Shown here piece by piece: positions 1-8,247 of a DNA stretch of 47,925 nucleotides. The translations under genes and the position numbers were made by a program. Below the pieces are notes generated by a model that did not search any database, was not told the DNA's origin, and saw nothing but the letters and a program-made list of their open reading frames with translations. Numbering within the stretch: the stretch's first letter is position 1; every line of letters begins with the position of its first letter. Source of the DNA: Chthonomonadales bacterium (lineage in GTDB: Bacteria > Armatimonadota > Chthonomonadetes > Chthonomonadales > CAJBBX01). Location: positions 1 through 47,925 of the forward strand of contig JADLGO010000022.1 of NCBI GenBank assembly GCA_020849275.1. The letters run 5' to 3'.

Positions 1-57
1 CGCTGCCACCCCGCTCCCCACACAGCCAGCGAGCCGGCGGCCTGGCAAGGCCGCCAG

Positions 58-115
58 GTCAGATTCCTATCTGAGGCAACGAAAGAGCCAAAGTCAGGTT
101 TCTAAGTGAGGCAAC
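58..115. repeat. Two imperfect 23-bp direct repeats, 35-bp period
   Basis: Copies at 58-80 and 93-115 agree at 19 of 23 positions, both starting GTCAG and ending TGAGGCAAC. They are noticeably less GC-rich than the surroundings. Their role is unknown; they could be protein-binding sites or the remnant of a larger array or mobile-element end outside the window. Confidence 0.55.
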
Positions 116-212
116 ACGCCGAGAGCCGCCCGTGGCGGCGGCGAGGTAACCCCGCGCGATCATTTCGACTACTACCCTGTGTGAGGATCGCCGCGCCGAC
201 CCGACAGGCCGG

Positions 213-218
213 TATAAT
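213..218 (+). promoter_or_regulatory. Probable -10 element of the pilT transcript
   Basis: A perfect TATAAT lies at 213-218 in otherwise GC-rich DNA. No good -35 hexamer is found 16-18 bp upstream, so the promoter may depend on an activator. Transcription would start near 225 and give a leader of about 150 bases before the start codon at 378. Confidence 0.4.
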
Positions 219-377
219 GGGCTGGAGACGCAGCCCGCTGTCGGCCCCTTCCGGCCTCGTAGCCCGATCGACCCGGTGGCCCCTCCTCTCGCGGCGCGCC
301 CGCGGGCTCGCAGGCGATCGTGACCGCTGCCCGAATCCGCGCCGCCGTCATCGCACTTCTTGTCCGTAGGAACCGCT

Positions 378-1517
378 ATGAAGAGCATCCACGAGCTGTT
401 GGAGGTGGCGATCCGACAGCGCGCCTCCGACCTCATCCTGAAGGCTGGCACGCCGCCGCACCTTCGCGTCGACGGCAGGCTCATTTCCTCCGATCTGCCG
501 GCCCTCACGCCCGACGATACCTGCGAGATCGCCTACGGCATCATCGACAGCGCCGGACGCGACTACCTGCTTCAGTACCCCGAGAGCAGCCACGACGCCC
601 TCGGGGCCAGCCTGGACGGAGCCGAGGGACGCATGAGGGAGCTGCAGTCGCGGGACGAGCTCGACCTCGTACTGACCATCCCCGGCCTGGCCCGCGTGCG
701 CGCCAACCTGTTCCTGCAGCGAGGCGCCATCGGCGCCGCGCTGCGCATCATCCCGCTGCACCCCTACACCATCGACGAGCTACGACTCCCGCCGGTCCTC
801 AAGGAGATGGCGCTTCAGCCGCAAGGGCTCATCGTCGTCACCGGCCCCACTGGCTCCGGCAAGACAACCACGATGGCCGCCATCATCGAGGAGATCAACC
901 GCGGCCGGCCCTGCAACGTCTTCACCATCGAGGAGCCGGTGGAGTACGTCTTCACCGACAGGAAGAGCGTCATCCACCAGCGCGAGGTACGCAGCGACAC
1001 ACGCTCCTTCGCCGCCGCGCTCCGCAGCGTTACGCGCCAGTCGCCCGACGTGATCGCGATCGGCGAGATGCGCGACACGGAGACGATGGACGCGGCGATG
1101 ACCGCGTCCGAGATCGGCCATCTGGTCATCACAACCCTGCACACCGTCTCAGCGGCCGCGACGGTGGACCGCATTGTCAACAGCTTTCCCCGGCACCTCA
1201 AGCACCAGGTGTCGGCGCAACTGGCCGCCTCGCTGCTCTGCGTTACCTCGCAGCGACTGATAGAGCGCGCCGCCGGGCCCGGCCGGCTACCCGCCGTGGA
1301 GGTGATGACCAACTCACCGCGCGTCCGCAAGCAGATCGAGGAAGGCGAGACCGGCGAGCTCTACGCGTCCATCCGCGAGGGGCAGCACTTTGGCATGAAC
1401 ACGATGAACCAGGCGCTCGAGCGCCTCATACAGAGCAGGAAGGTGGCCCTCGGCCCGGCGATGCAGTTCGCGGGCAACCCGGCGGAGCTGAAGCAGATGC
1501 TCCGCGGCGCAGGTTAG
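378..1517 (+). CDS. pilT: PilT/PilU-family type IV pilus ATPase
   Basis: This 379-residue protein is a hexameric secretion-type ATPase that powers pilus retraction (twitching) at the inner face of the cytoplasmic membrane. The N-terminal PAS-like domain spans about residues 1-125; the RecA-like domain follows with Walker A GPTGSGKTT (156-164), an acidic box around FTIEEPVEY, Walker B VIAIGEMRD (225-233) and a His-box around GHLVITTLHT. ATG 378 is chosen because AGGA lies 6 bases upstream; an in-frame TTG at 360 has no ribosome site. An insertion of roughly 25 residues at about 67-92 is unusual for PilT. The C-terminal ASIREG resembles the PilT-type AIRxxIRE motif. PilT versus PilU cannot be settled. 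No pilB or pilC is adjacent; a PilX-like gene lies 7 kb downstream. Confidence 0.9.
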   Translation: MKSIHELLEVAIRQRASDLILKAGTPPHLRVDGRLISSDLPALTPDDTCEIAYGIIDSAGRDYLLQYPESSHDALGASLDGAEGRMRELQSRDELDLVLTIPGLARVRANLFLQRGAIGAALRIIPLHPYTIDELRLPPVLKEMALQPQGLIVVTGPTGSGKTTTMAAIIEEINRGRPCNVFTIEEPVEYVFTDRKSVIHQREVRSDTRSFAAALRSVTRQSPDVIAIGEMRDTETMDAAMTASEIGHLVITTLHTVSAAATVDRIVNSFPRHLKHQVSAQLAASLLCVTSQRLIERAAGPGRLPAVEVMTNSPRVRKQIEEGETGELYASIREGQHFGMNTMNQALERLIQSRKVALGPAMQFAGNPAELKQMLRGAG

Positions 1518-1587
1518 CCCGCCCGGCGGCCACGACCGCGCGCCGGCGCGCAGGACGATGGCACACATGCGAAAGGAGACGACACAC

Positions 1588-1992
1588 ATGCGGACTCTGC
1601 GCTGCCTGGCCGCTGCCGTCGCGGCCCTCTGCCTGGCGAGCGCCCGACCCGCCGAGGCCGACGCGGTATGGTCCGTCGCCGGCAGACAGGTGCTGCGGAT
1701 GCGCGCCGCCGTGGGCGGAATGACGCCGGAACGCCGCGTGGAGGAGCTGGACACGCGCCTGAACAACGTGCTGTCCAGGCTCGACTCGCCGCTGAAGCCC
1801 TCCGACATCGTCGTCGGCCGCCGCGCAGGCTCCGTCGTCGTCCTGGCTCGCGGCGACCTGCTCGTGACCGTGACGCCCCAGGACGCCGACGCCAACGGAA
1901 CGACGCCCGGCAAGCTCGCCCGAGCGTGGCTGACCAACATGCGCAAGACCCTGCCGCAGCTCTCGCCGCGCGTGAACCCTCAGGGAGCCTGA
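1588..1992 (+). CDS. Small exported protein, resembles periplasmic N-domain of MscS-type channels
   Basis: The 134-residue product has a signal peptide (about residues 1-25, ending near RPAEA). The mature part resembles, from memory, the periplasmic domain found in front of some cyanobacterial-type MscS channels: a segment MTPERRVEELDTRL followed by a beta pattern with VVLARGDLLVTVTPQDA and a helix LARAWLTNMRKTL. Here the domain stands alone with no membrane channel attached. ATG 1588 is preferred since AAGGAG sits 9 bases upstream; in-frame ATGs at 1558 and 1567 are less likely. It sits 70 bp after pilT and 3 bp before the M61 peptidase gene, so the three are probably co-transcribed. Function is unknown. 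Confidence 0.75.
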   Translation: MRTLRCLAAAVAALCLASARPAEADAVWSVAGRQVLRMRAAVGGMTPERRVEELDTRLNNVLSRLDSPLKPSDIVVGRRAGSVVVLARGDLLVTVTPQDADANGTTPGKLARAWLTNMRKTLPQLSPRVNPQGA

Positions 1993-1995
1993 CGC

Positions 1996-3561
1996 GTGCG
2001 GCCCGCCGTGCCTCCGCCGCGCACCTGCGGCGCGTGCCTGGTCCTCCTATGCCTGGCGCTCGGCCCGGCGCGGGCGCTCCGCACCGCCTACACCCTCACG
2101 CCCGCGCCCCCCGCCGGGGCCGACGCCGCCTCGACGCACGTGCGGATCACGCTCGACGACCTGCGCGGCGATCCCGTTGTGCGCGTGCGGATGCCCGTCT
2201 GGTCGCCCGGCGACTACAGCGTGCAGCGCCACGCGCGGTGGGTGCGTGGCCTGCGCGCCACGGCGCCCGGAGCCGGAGCCCTGCCGGTGACGCGCGTCGA
2301 CGCCGATACCTGGCAAATCGACACTGCGGGGCGGGCCGCCGTGCGCATCGCCTATGAGCTTCCCAACAGCCCGGCTGGCAACTTCAGCGAGAACGTACGC
2401 GTCACGCGCTTCCACGCCTTCTACGACGGCCCGGCGACCTTCGCGTACGTCGTGGGCCACACGGCGGAACCGTTGACGCTGGAGGTGCGCCGACCCGCGG
2501 GCTGGCCGTCCGTGGTCTCGCCGCTGCCGCGCGCGCCCAGCGCCACGGACGCTCCCGAGGGCGTGGTGCGCCTGGCGGCGCGCGACTACGACACGCTCGC
2601 CGACTCACCCCTGCTCGTGGGCCACTGCGTCGAGCGGCGGTTCGAGGCCGCCGGCCGTCCGCACCTGGTCGCCTTCTTCGGCAACCACGAGGGCGAGAAC
2701 TACGACGCGATCGCGGCCACCTTCCAGCGCGTGGCGGAGGCCGAGAACGCCATCATGGGCGGGCCGCCCTACGCGCGCTACGTGCTGTTCCTCGACTACG
2801 ACGGCGTGCCCGGCGGCCTGGAGCACGGATCCAGTGCCCGCATCGGCTGGAGCGTCGGCCGGCGGTCCCTCCCCGCCTTCGCCGCGCTGGTCGCGCACGA
2901 GTTCTTCCACCTCTGGAACGTGAAGCGGATCCGCCCCGCCGGCCTCGGGCCGTTCGACTACATCCACCCGCCGCGCACCCCCAACCTCTGGTTCAGCGAG
3001 GGCGTGACGGAGTACTACGCCGGCCGGACGCTCCTGCGTGCCGGCCTCGCGTCGCGCGATCGGTACCTGGCCGCGCTCGCCGGGAGCATCGCCGCCTACC
3101 GGCGCAACCCGGCCCGTCTGCGCGTAAGCGCGGACGAGTCGAGTCTGCGCGTGTGGGAGACGACGACGAGCGAGGGCTATGGGGGGCTGAGCTACTACCA
3201 GAAGGGCGAGATGATCGGACTGTGTCTCGACCTGAGCATCCGCCACGCCAGCGGAGGACGCCGGAGCATGGACGACGTGATGCGCGACCTTCTGCGCCGC
3301 GCCGCGCCGCCGGCGCCCGGTTTTGCGCCCGACGGCATCCGCGAGGCCGTCATCCGCGCGGGCGGGCCGGCCATGGGCCCGCTCTATGACCTGCTGGCCC
3401 GCTCCACTCGGGAAGCGCCCTTCGCCGAGTGCCTGGGCTACGCGGGCCTGCGGCTGCGCTCGGCCGGCGGCAGGCCGCGCATCGAGCCGGATCCCGCCGC
3501 CGACCCGGCGGCCACTACCCTTCGGGAGGGGTGGCTGAGCGCCGGGGCCCCCGGCGGCTGA
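1996..3561 (+). CDS. Exported M61-family (glycyl aminopeptidase-like) metallopeptidase
   Basis: The 521-residue protein carries a signal peptide (about 1-27) and the M61 catalytic core. Visible are the beta-sandwich N-domain with the family sequence MPVWSPGDYSVQRHARWV, GLEH at 274-277, the zinc motif HEFFH at 301-305 followed by LWNVKRIRP, and WFSEGVTEYY at about 332-341 that supplies the third zinc ligand (E335). M61 enzymes cleave N-terminal glycine or alanine and typically end in a PDZ domain. This one stops soon after the catalytic domain, in a short stretch with no PDZ core, so it seems naturally or secondarily shortened. The start is GTG 1996, 3 bp after the previous stop. Its stop is 9 bp from the stop of the convergent GH36-like gene. 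Confidence 0.88.
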   Translation: MRPAVPPPRTCGACLVLLCLALGPARALRTAYTLTPAPPAGADAASTHVRITLDDLRGDPVVRVRMPVWSPGDYSVQRHARWVRGLRATAPGAGALPVTRVDADTWQIDTAGRAAVRIAYELPNSPAGNFSENVRVTRFHAFYDGPATFAYVVGHTAEPLTLEVRRPAGWPSVVSPLPRAPSATDAPEGVVRLAARDYDTLADSPLLVGHCVERRFEAAGRPHLVAFFGNHEGENYDAIAATFQRVAEAENAIMGGPPYARYVLFLDYDGVPGGLEHGSSARIGWSVGRRSLPAFAALVAHEFFHLWNVKRIRPAGLGPFDYIHPPRTPNLWFSEGVTEYYAGRTLLRAGLASRDRYLAALAGSIAAYRRNPARLRVSADESSLRVWETTTSEGYGGLSYYQKGEMIGLCLDLSIRHASGGRRSMDDVMRDLLRRAAPPAPGFAPDGIREAVIRAGGPAMGPLYDLLARSTREAPFAECLGYAGLRLRSAGGRPRIEPDPAADPAATTLREGWLSAGAPGG

Positions 3562-3570
3562 CCGCCGCGC

Positions 3571-5991
3571 TCAGTCGCCTCCCTCCCAGCACAACTCCCA
3601 CGGCGTCTCCGGCCCCTCCGCGACGATCGGCACGACCGCCGAGCCGCTCGCGCCGGCTCGCAGCGGCACGGACCGCCCCGCCGCCTCGGCGCCCAACGGC
3701 AGCCCCCGCCCGGCGCAGGAGACCACCAGTACCCCCTGCTCGCCCGCGGGGCGCCGCAGCACGCCCCGCAGCGTGGAGCCGTCCCAGGCGACGCCGCCGA
3801 GCTCGGCGCCGCCGCTCAAGTGGAAGCTCGTGCCGGTCGGCCACGGGTGCGACCGCGCTCGCCGGAGCGCCAGAACCTTGACCGCCGGCCCGAAGAAGGC
3901 CACCTCCAGCACGCCATGAGCCGGCGAGGCGATCAGGGTCCGCGCGTCGCCGGGGTGCGCGTAGCCGGGCGAGTTGGCCGGCTCGGGCAGCTCGCCCAGG
4001 CACTGCGCCGACCACAGTTCGTGCGCCGTCCAGTTTGCGCCGGGATCGAGCCCGAGGCGCTCCAGCGGCAGGCGGAAGCGCGTGATGCGCGCCTGCCCGT
4101 AGGCCGCCGCGTCGTTGGGCGTGTAGCTGAAGAGGCCCGCGAGCACCCAGTGATCCCAGTCTGCCTCCACCGGCAACGCCCATACGCGCGAGACCGGCTC
4201 GCCCTCGTCCTCCTCCTCCACCTCGTCAGGGGCCGTGCCGCGCGCCAGGCCGTCGTAGTTGAGCGAGACGGCCTCCACGGGCTCGAACAGGTCCACCGGC
4301 CGCGCCGCCCGGCCGAGCGGCGGCAACACGGCCGTAAGCACCTGCCAGCGGTCCTCGGGAAGCGTCGTCAGGTCGTCGCCGACGTCCACCTGCCCGCCGC
4401 ATAGGAACGTGGCGGTGGCGCGAACGCGCGCCTCCTCCAGCGTGCCGGGCAGCCCCACCACCAGGCAGGAGGGCTGCAGTATGCCCCACCGACGGTGCTT
4501 CCAGAGATGGCCCGCCAGTGCTCCGCCGTAGTCCTCGCGAAGATGGCGCCACCCCACGTAGCCGGTGTTGCCCGTGTCGGCGCAGGAGTAGAGCAGGGGC
4601 AGCGCGCCCGTGCCCGGCGCCTCCGGCGCGCCGCAGTTGAGCACGAGCGCCTCGGGATCGGCGGCCCGCATCGCCTCCAGCAGGATGGCCGCGCCCGCTC
4701 GGGCGGCCTCCGCGCCGCCGCCGGCCACCGTGCGCGCATCGTGGCGGACGCGCAGCGCAGCGGACTGCACACCGCCCAGGAAGTCGGGCTTCAGGTAGCG
4801 CACACCGCGCCGAGCGAGGGTGTCGACCGCCGCGCGCAGGTGCGCGCGCGCGCCGGGGTGGGTCAGGTCGAGCGCGTAGGTGCGCTCGTGCGGCTCCCAG
4901 TACCACTCGCCCAGCGAGGCCAGGCTCCCGTCCGGGCCGCGCAGCAGCCACTCGGGGTGCTGCGCGCAAACCAGGGAGCGCTCGCCCACGATGAACGGGG
5001 CGGTCCAGGCGCCGAGCCGCAGGCCGAGCGCGTCGAGGCGCTCCCCCAGTCGCGCCAGGCCGCCGGGGAACGCCGCGCTCTCCTCCAGGGAGTCCGGAAG
5101 CCCGTCACGCTGCCATCCCAGGTCCACGAGCATCCATCGCAGGCCCAGCGAGGCCAGGCGCGCGCGGGCAGCGCGCGCGTTCGCCAGAACCGCCTCCTCC
5201 GTCACGCCCAGGCGGTACGGGTACCATGAGCACCACGTGACCGGCGGCTCCTTCGGCAGGGAGGCGGGGAAGCGCGCGGCGGTCAGGTCCCCGTAGCGCT
5301 CCAGCAGCGCCCAGGGATCCGGCCCGCGCAGCAGCAGGAGGTCCTCCAGCGCCACGTCCTCGCCGGGATCCAGCAGCACGTCCCCGCCATCGAATCCCGC
5401 GTGCCACGCGCCGTCCGGCGCCGACGTGATGGTCCCGAGCCACCGCTCCGAGCTCTCGAAGCCCACCAGCAGCGCCTGGCGCGCCGCCCCGTCGAACGCC
5501 GACCAGACGAGCAGCGACCCCGCTGCCGGGCGCGACTCCGGCGCGTCCTCGCCGTCGGTCCGTCCCGGCTTGGGCGACGCTGCCAGGGGCCGCACGCGCG
5601 CCCAGGTGCTCCCCTGCTCGTAGATGCGCACCGCGGCCGCGTCGGCGCCGAACCGGCATGGCGCCCCGGCCCGGCTGGCAAGCAGGCGCACGGCGCGCAG
5701 CGGCGCGGGCGCGGACCCGCGGAAGCTGAGGGTCGCGCTGAGGCGCAGGCCGCCGGCGGACAGCGGCTCGACCCGCTGAAGGAGGGCAGCGATCCCTCCC
5801 GCGAACGTCGTGGTGACGCTGAGCGCGCCGTCCGAGGGGGCGGGCGGGGCCTCGCATCCGACCATCGGCAGGGGGCCGCCGCCCAGGTCAAGGGCCGGCA
5901 CGAGCGGCCCGAGGGCGAACCCGGGCCAGCCCGGCGCGTCGACCACGAGGCCGCCATCGGACGGCCGGCAGCGCAGCGGATGAGGGTCCAT
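3571..5991 (-). CDS. GH36-like alpha-galactosidase family protein
   Basis: An 806-residue clan-D-like glycoside hydrolase, expected to release alpha-linked galactose or a related sugar. The N-terminal beta-supersandwich region (about 1-240) precedes a TIM barrel beginning with TWCSWYPYRLGV (about 252-263). The barrel shows the strand pattern WMLVDLGWQRD, LGAWTAPF and YLKPDFLGG; D403 in KPDF fits the family nucleophile. SCADTGNTGYVGW (about 469-481) holds a candidate acid/base, D472. A C-terminal beta domain follows. No signal peptide is seen, so it is probably cytoplasmic. The open frame runs on to 6294, but ATG 5991 has GGAGGA just upstream, and the longer version would overlap the divergent promoter and gene. 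Substrate is uncertain. Confidence 0.82.
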   Translation of the reverse strand: MDPHPLRCRPSDGGLVVDAPGWPGFALGPLVPALDLGGGPLPMVGCEAPPAPSDGALSVTTTFAGGIAALLQRVEPLSAGGLRLSATLSFRGSAPAPLRAVRLLASRAGAPCRFGADAAAVRIYEQGSTWARVRPLAASPKPGRTDGEDAPESRPAAGSLLVWSAFDGAARQALLVGFESSERWLGTITSAPDGAWHAGFDGGDVLLDPGEDVALEDLLLLRGPDPWALLERYGDLTAARFPASLPKEPPVTWCSWYPYRLGVTEEAVLANARAARARLASLGLRWMLVDLGWQRDGLPDSLEESAAFPGGLARLGERLDALGLRLGAWTAPFIVGERSLVCAQHPEWLLRGPDGSLASLGEWYWEPHERTYALDLTHPGARAHLRAAVDTLARRGVRYLKPDFLGGVQSAALRVRHDARTVAGGGAEAARAGAAILLEAMRAADPEALVLNCGAPEAPGTGALPLLYSCADTGNTGYVGWRHLREDYGGALAGHLWKHRRWGILQPSCLVVGLPGTLEEARVRATATFLCGGQVDVGDDLTTLPEDRWQVLTAVLPPLGRAARPVDLFEPVEAVSLNYDGLARGTAPDEVEEEDEGEPVSRVWALPVEADWDHWVLAGLFSYTPNDAAAYGQARITRFRLPLERLGLDPGANWTAHELWSAQCLGELPEPANSPGYAHPGDARTLIASPAHGVLEVAFFGPAVKVLALRRARSHPWPTGTSFHLSGGAELGGVAWDGSTLRGVLRRPAGEQGVLVVSCAGRGLPLGAEAAGRSVPLRAGASGSAVVPIVAEGPETPWELCWEGGD

Positions 5992-6126
5992 CGGTTCCTC
6001 CGCGGCCTGAGAGGTCGGCCAGGCGCGTGCGCGCAGCTTTCGGCGGAGCGCGCGCCCGCTCTTCCGGCGCCCAGCCTCGCCGCGAGCGGCGGCGGGCGGC
6101 GCGCCCAACCGGCGCCCAACCGGCGA

Positions 6127-6156
6127 TTGACAGGCGCGCACGGGCACAAGTATACT
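6127..6156 (+). promoter_or_regulatory. Near-consensus sigma-70 promoter for the PLP-enzyme gene
   Basis: TTGACA (6127-6132), an 18-bp spacer and TATACT (6151-6156) form a near-consensus housekeeping promoter facing the gene at 6245, giving a leader of about 80 bases. The -10 hexamer lies inside a perfect 12-bp palindrome, CAAGTATACTTG (6147-6158), which could be an operator. The leader does not show a SAM-riboswitch pattern I recognise. Confidence 0.8.
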
Positions 6157-6244
6157 TGCGCCACTCACTACCGGGCCGCCACGTCCGTGCCCGCTCCGCT
6201 CGCCGCCCCCCGACGGCGGGCGCTCGCCGCCACAGGAGGTCACC

Positions 6245-7387
6245 GTGCGCTTCGAGACCCTCGCCGTCCATGCTGGGCAGGGACCGGACCCCACCTACGG
6301 CGCCGTGATGACGCCCATCTACCAGACCTCCACGTTCGCCTTCCGTGGCGTCAAGCAGCCTGGCCCCTTCGACTACTCCCGCAGCGGGAACCCGACCCGC
6401 CGGGCACTGGAGGACTGTCTGGCCGCTCTGGAGGGCGGGACTCGCGGGTTCGCCTTCGCCACGGGCATGGCTGCGGAGGCCACCGTCCTCATGATGTTCG
6501 AGGCCGGCGACCACCTCGTGGTGCACGACGACCTCTACGGCGGAACCTACCGGCTGCTGGTGAGCACGCTCCAGAACAAGGGCTTGCAGATCGACTTCGT
6601 GAACCTGCGCGACCTGAGCGCCGCCGCGGCGGCCCTGCGGCCCAACACGCGCGCCATGTGGCTGGAGACCCCCACCAACCCGCTGATGAACCTGCTCGAC
6701 CTCCGCGCGTTGGCCGACATCGCCCGCTCGCGCGGCGTACTTACCGTCTGCGACAACACGTTCCTCTCACCCTACTTCCAGCGGCCCCTCGACCTTGGCG
6801 TCGACGTGGTGATCCACTCGACCACCAAGTACATCAACGGCCATTCCGACGTAGTGGGCGGCGCGGCCGTGGTGAAGGACCCCACCCTGGCCGAGCGCAT
6901 CGGCTTCCTCCAGAACGCCCTGGGAACCTGCGCCGGCCCGCAGGACTGCTTCCTGGTGATGCGCGGGATCAAGACGCTGCCGCTGCGCATGGAGGCGCAC
7001 AATCGCAACGCGCTCGGCCTGGCGCGCTGGCTGCGGGAGCGGCCCGAGGTGGAGGAGGTGCTGCACCCCGGCCTGGAGTGCCACCCGCAGCACGCGCTCG
7101 GGCGGCGGCAGATGACCGGCTACGGCGGTACCTTCTCGTTCCGGCTCAGGGGCGGCGAGGAGGCGGTCCTCCGCCTGCTGGGGGCGGTGCGCCTCTTCGC
7201 GCTGGCGGAATCGCTCGGCGGGGTCGAGTCGCTGATCGAGCACCCGTCGTCGATGACGCACGTGTCGATGCCGGCGGAGGTGCGCCGCGGCGTGGGGATC
7301 ACGGAGGACCTGATCCGCGTCTCGGTGGGGATTGAGCACCTGGATGACCTTGTGGCGGACCTGGATCAGGCGTTCGCCGCCCGCTGA
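6245..7387 (+). CDS. Cystathionine gamma-synthase/gamma-lyase family PLP enzyme
   Basis: The 380-residue enzyme belongs to the Cys/Met-metabolism PLP family (fold type I), acting in transsulfuration or methionine/cysteine metabolism in the cytoplasm. Family marks include YSRSGNPTR (about 44-52), the glycine-containing FATGMAAEATV, WLETPTNPL (about 139-147), VCDNTF with the PLP-ring Asp (about 168-173), and STTKYINGHSD with the Schiff-base lysine K195. Full length with no gaps. The start is GTG 6245 with AGGAGGT 4 bases upstream. A metB, metC or methionine gamma-lyase role cannot be distinguished without comparison. It is monocistronic: own promoter at 6127 and a strong hairpin at 7412-7436. 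Confidence 0.9.
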   Translation: MRFETLAVHAGQGPDPTYGAVMTPIYQTSTFAFRGVKQPGPFDYSRSGNPTRRALEDCLAALEGGTRGFAFATGMAAEATVLMMFEAGDHLVVHDDLYGGTYRLLVSTLQNKGLQIDFVNLRDLSAAAAALRPNTRAMWLETPTNPLMNLLDLRALADIARSRGVLTVCDNTFLSPYFQRPLDLGVDVVIHSTTKYINGHSDVVGGAAVVKDPTLAERIGFLQNALGTCAGPQDCFLVMRGIKTLPLRMEAHNRNALGLARWLRERPEVEEVLHPGLECHPQHALGRRQMTGYGGTFSFRLRGGEEAVLRLLGAVRLFALAESLGGVESLIEHPSSMTHVSMPAEVRRGVGITEDLIRVSVGIEHLDDLVADLDQAFAAR

Positions 7388-7411
7388 CTCGGGCCACGCC
7401 GGTACCCACGA

Positions 7412-7436
7412 GGCCCGGGCGATGCTCGCCCGGGCC
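7412..7436. terminator. Bidirectional hairpin between convergent genes
   Basis: A perfect 11-bp inverted repeat (7412-7422 and 7426-7436) with a 3-base loop lies between the stop of the PLP-enzyme gene (7387) and that of the PEP-CTERM gene (7453). No T-run follows, as is common in this GC-rich genome, so termination efficiency is inferred. Confidence 0.7.
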
Positions 7437-7452
7437 CCGCGCGCAACTGCCC

Positions 7453-8157
7453 TCAGCGCGCCGAGCGCGCACGGCGACGCAGCGCCGGAAGGCCGGCGGC
7501 CAGCACGCCGGCCGAGAACAGGCAGAGGGCCGACGGCTCCGGCACCGCCTGGATGTTGTCCACGCCCAGGCTCGCCACAACGGACCCTCCGGGATAGCCG
7601 GGCGCGACGCCATGGTAGAGGCGCAGCTCGGTCGCGCCGGTCAGCGCCGCCTCCACCGTGCCGGCGGCGGCCCCGAGGTGCAGGGGGTCGACCGGGAAGA
7701 GAGCGCGCACCCAGCCGCTCCCCGCCGGCAGAACGATCGGGTCGAGCGAGAAGGCGGCGTTGGCGGGCGGGCCGATCGTCGGATCGCTGATGAGCAGGCG
7801 CAGGTAGAGGTCGTCGGCGCCCATGTTGTTAAGATCGATGGCGATCCCGGGAATGCCCGCGGCCAGGTAGTCGCCGCCCCAGTGAGTCAGGTTAAGCACG
7901 CTCAGCTTGCTGCCCGCGCCTCCCCCTCCCAAGGCGGTCAGCAGCATGTAGTTGTCGTCGGCGCCGGCCGGCCCCCCGCCTGGCACGTTGGCCGGCGGAG
8001 CGGGATGCGCGGCTCCGAGCAAGCCCACGATCCAGCCCTGGGTGGTCCCGTCCTCGAAGGTGTCGATCTGGTAGAGGTCAACCGCCGACGCACGCGGGGC
8101 GCAGAAGGCGGACGCCGCCACGAGGGCGGCGCAGGGGAGCAGTCTGGTGATCCTCAT
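7453..8157 (-). CDS. PEP-CTERM sorting-domain protein
   Basis: The 234-residue protein has a signal peptide (about 1-25) and a C-terminal PEP-CTERM tripartite signal: VPEPS at 205-209, a hydrophobic helix, then an Arg-rich end (RRRARSAR). Such proteins are exported, recognised by an exosortase (EpsH/XrtA type) and processed for cell-surface or exopolysaccharide display. The central part looks like an all-beta fold, with alternating hydrophobic residues, a start YQIDTFEDGTTQGW, and no enzymatic motif, as in concanavalin-like lectin domains. The start at 8157 has GGGAGGT upstream. No exosortase gene is in the window. A sigma-54-like element lies 90 bp upstream (8248-8264). Confidence 0.88.
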   Translation of the reverse strand: MRITRLLPCAALVAASAFCAPRASAVDLYQIDTFEDGTTQGWIVGLLGAAHPAPPANVPGGGPAGADDNYMLLTALGGGGAGSKLSVLNLTHWGGDYLAAGIPGIAIDLNNMGADDLYLRLLISDPTIGPPANAAFSLDPIVLPAGSGWVRALFPVDPLHLGAAAGTVEAALTGATELRLYHGVAPGYPGGSVVASLGVDNIQAVPEPSALCLFSAGVLAAGLPALRRRARSAR

Positions 8158-8247
8158 GGGTACCTCCCGTCACGAGAAGGTCATTGGGCGGGCCGCCGGC
8201 ATTCCGATGGCCGACGGCCCGACGGGCATCAGCCCATGTGAGCAAGG

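Larger units (their letters stand above)
1..377. other. Intergenic leader region before the PilT gene
   Basis: No convincing gene is seen here; the open frames are GC-driven and match nothing I recognise. It holds a small perfect hairpin at 36-55 (8-bp arms, 4-base loop), two imperfect 23-bp direct repeats at 58-80 and 93-115, and a perfect TATAAT at 213-218 that probably starts the transcript of the PilT gene. The hairpin may be the end of a gene lying outside the window. Confidence 0.6.

Noticed and set aside
320-1723. 467-codon open frame overlapping the PilT gene
   Set aside because: Arg/Pro/His-rich translation typical of a shifted frame in GC-rich DNA; the PilT frame explains the region fully.
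6163-6244. SAM riboswitch in the leader of the PLP-enzyme gene
   Set aside because: Only about 80 bases of leader and no conserved SAM-riboswitch core recognised.
5992-6294. N-terminal extension of the GH36-like protein
   Set aside because: It would overlap the divergent promoter and start of the PLP-enzyme gene, reads as low-complexity sequence, and a good ribosome site precedes ATG 5991.
5401-7335. 644-codon frame overlapping two genes on the plus strand
   Set aside because: Compositional artefact; both the GH36-like and PLP-enzyme genes have conserved motifs in their own frames.
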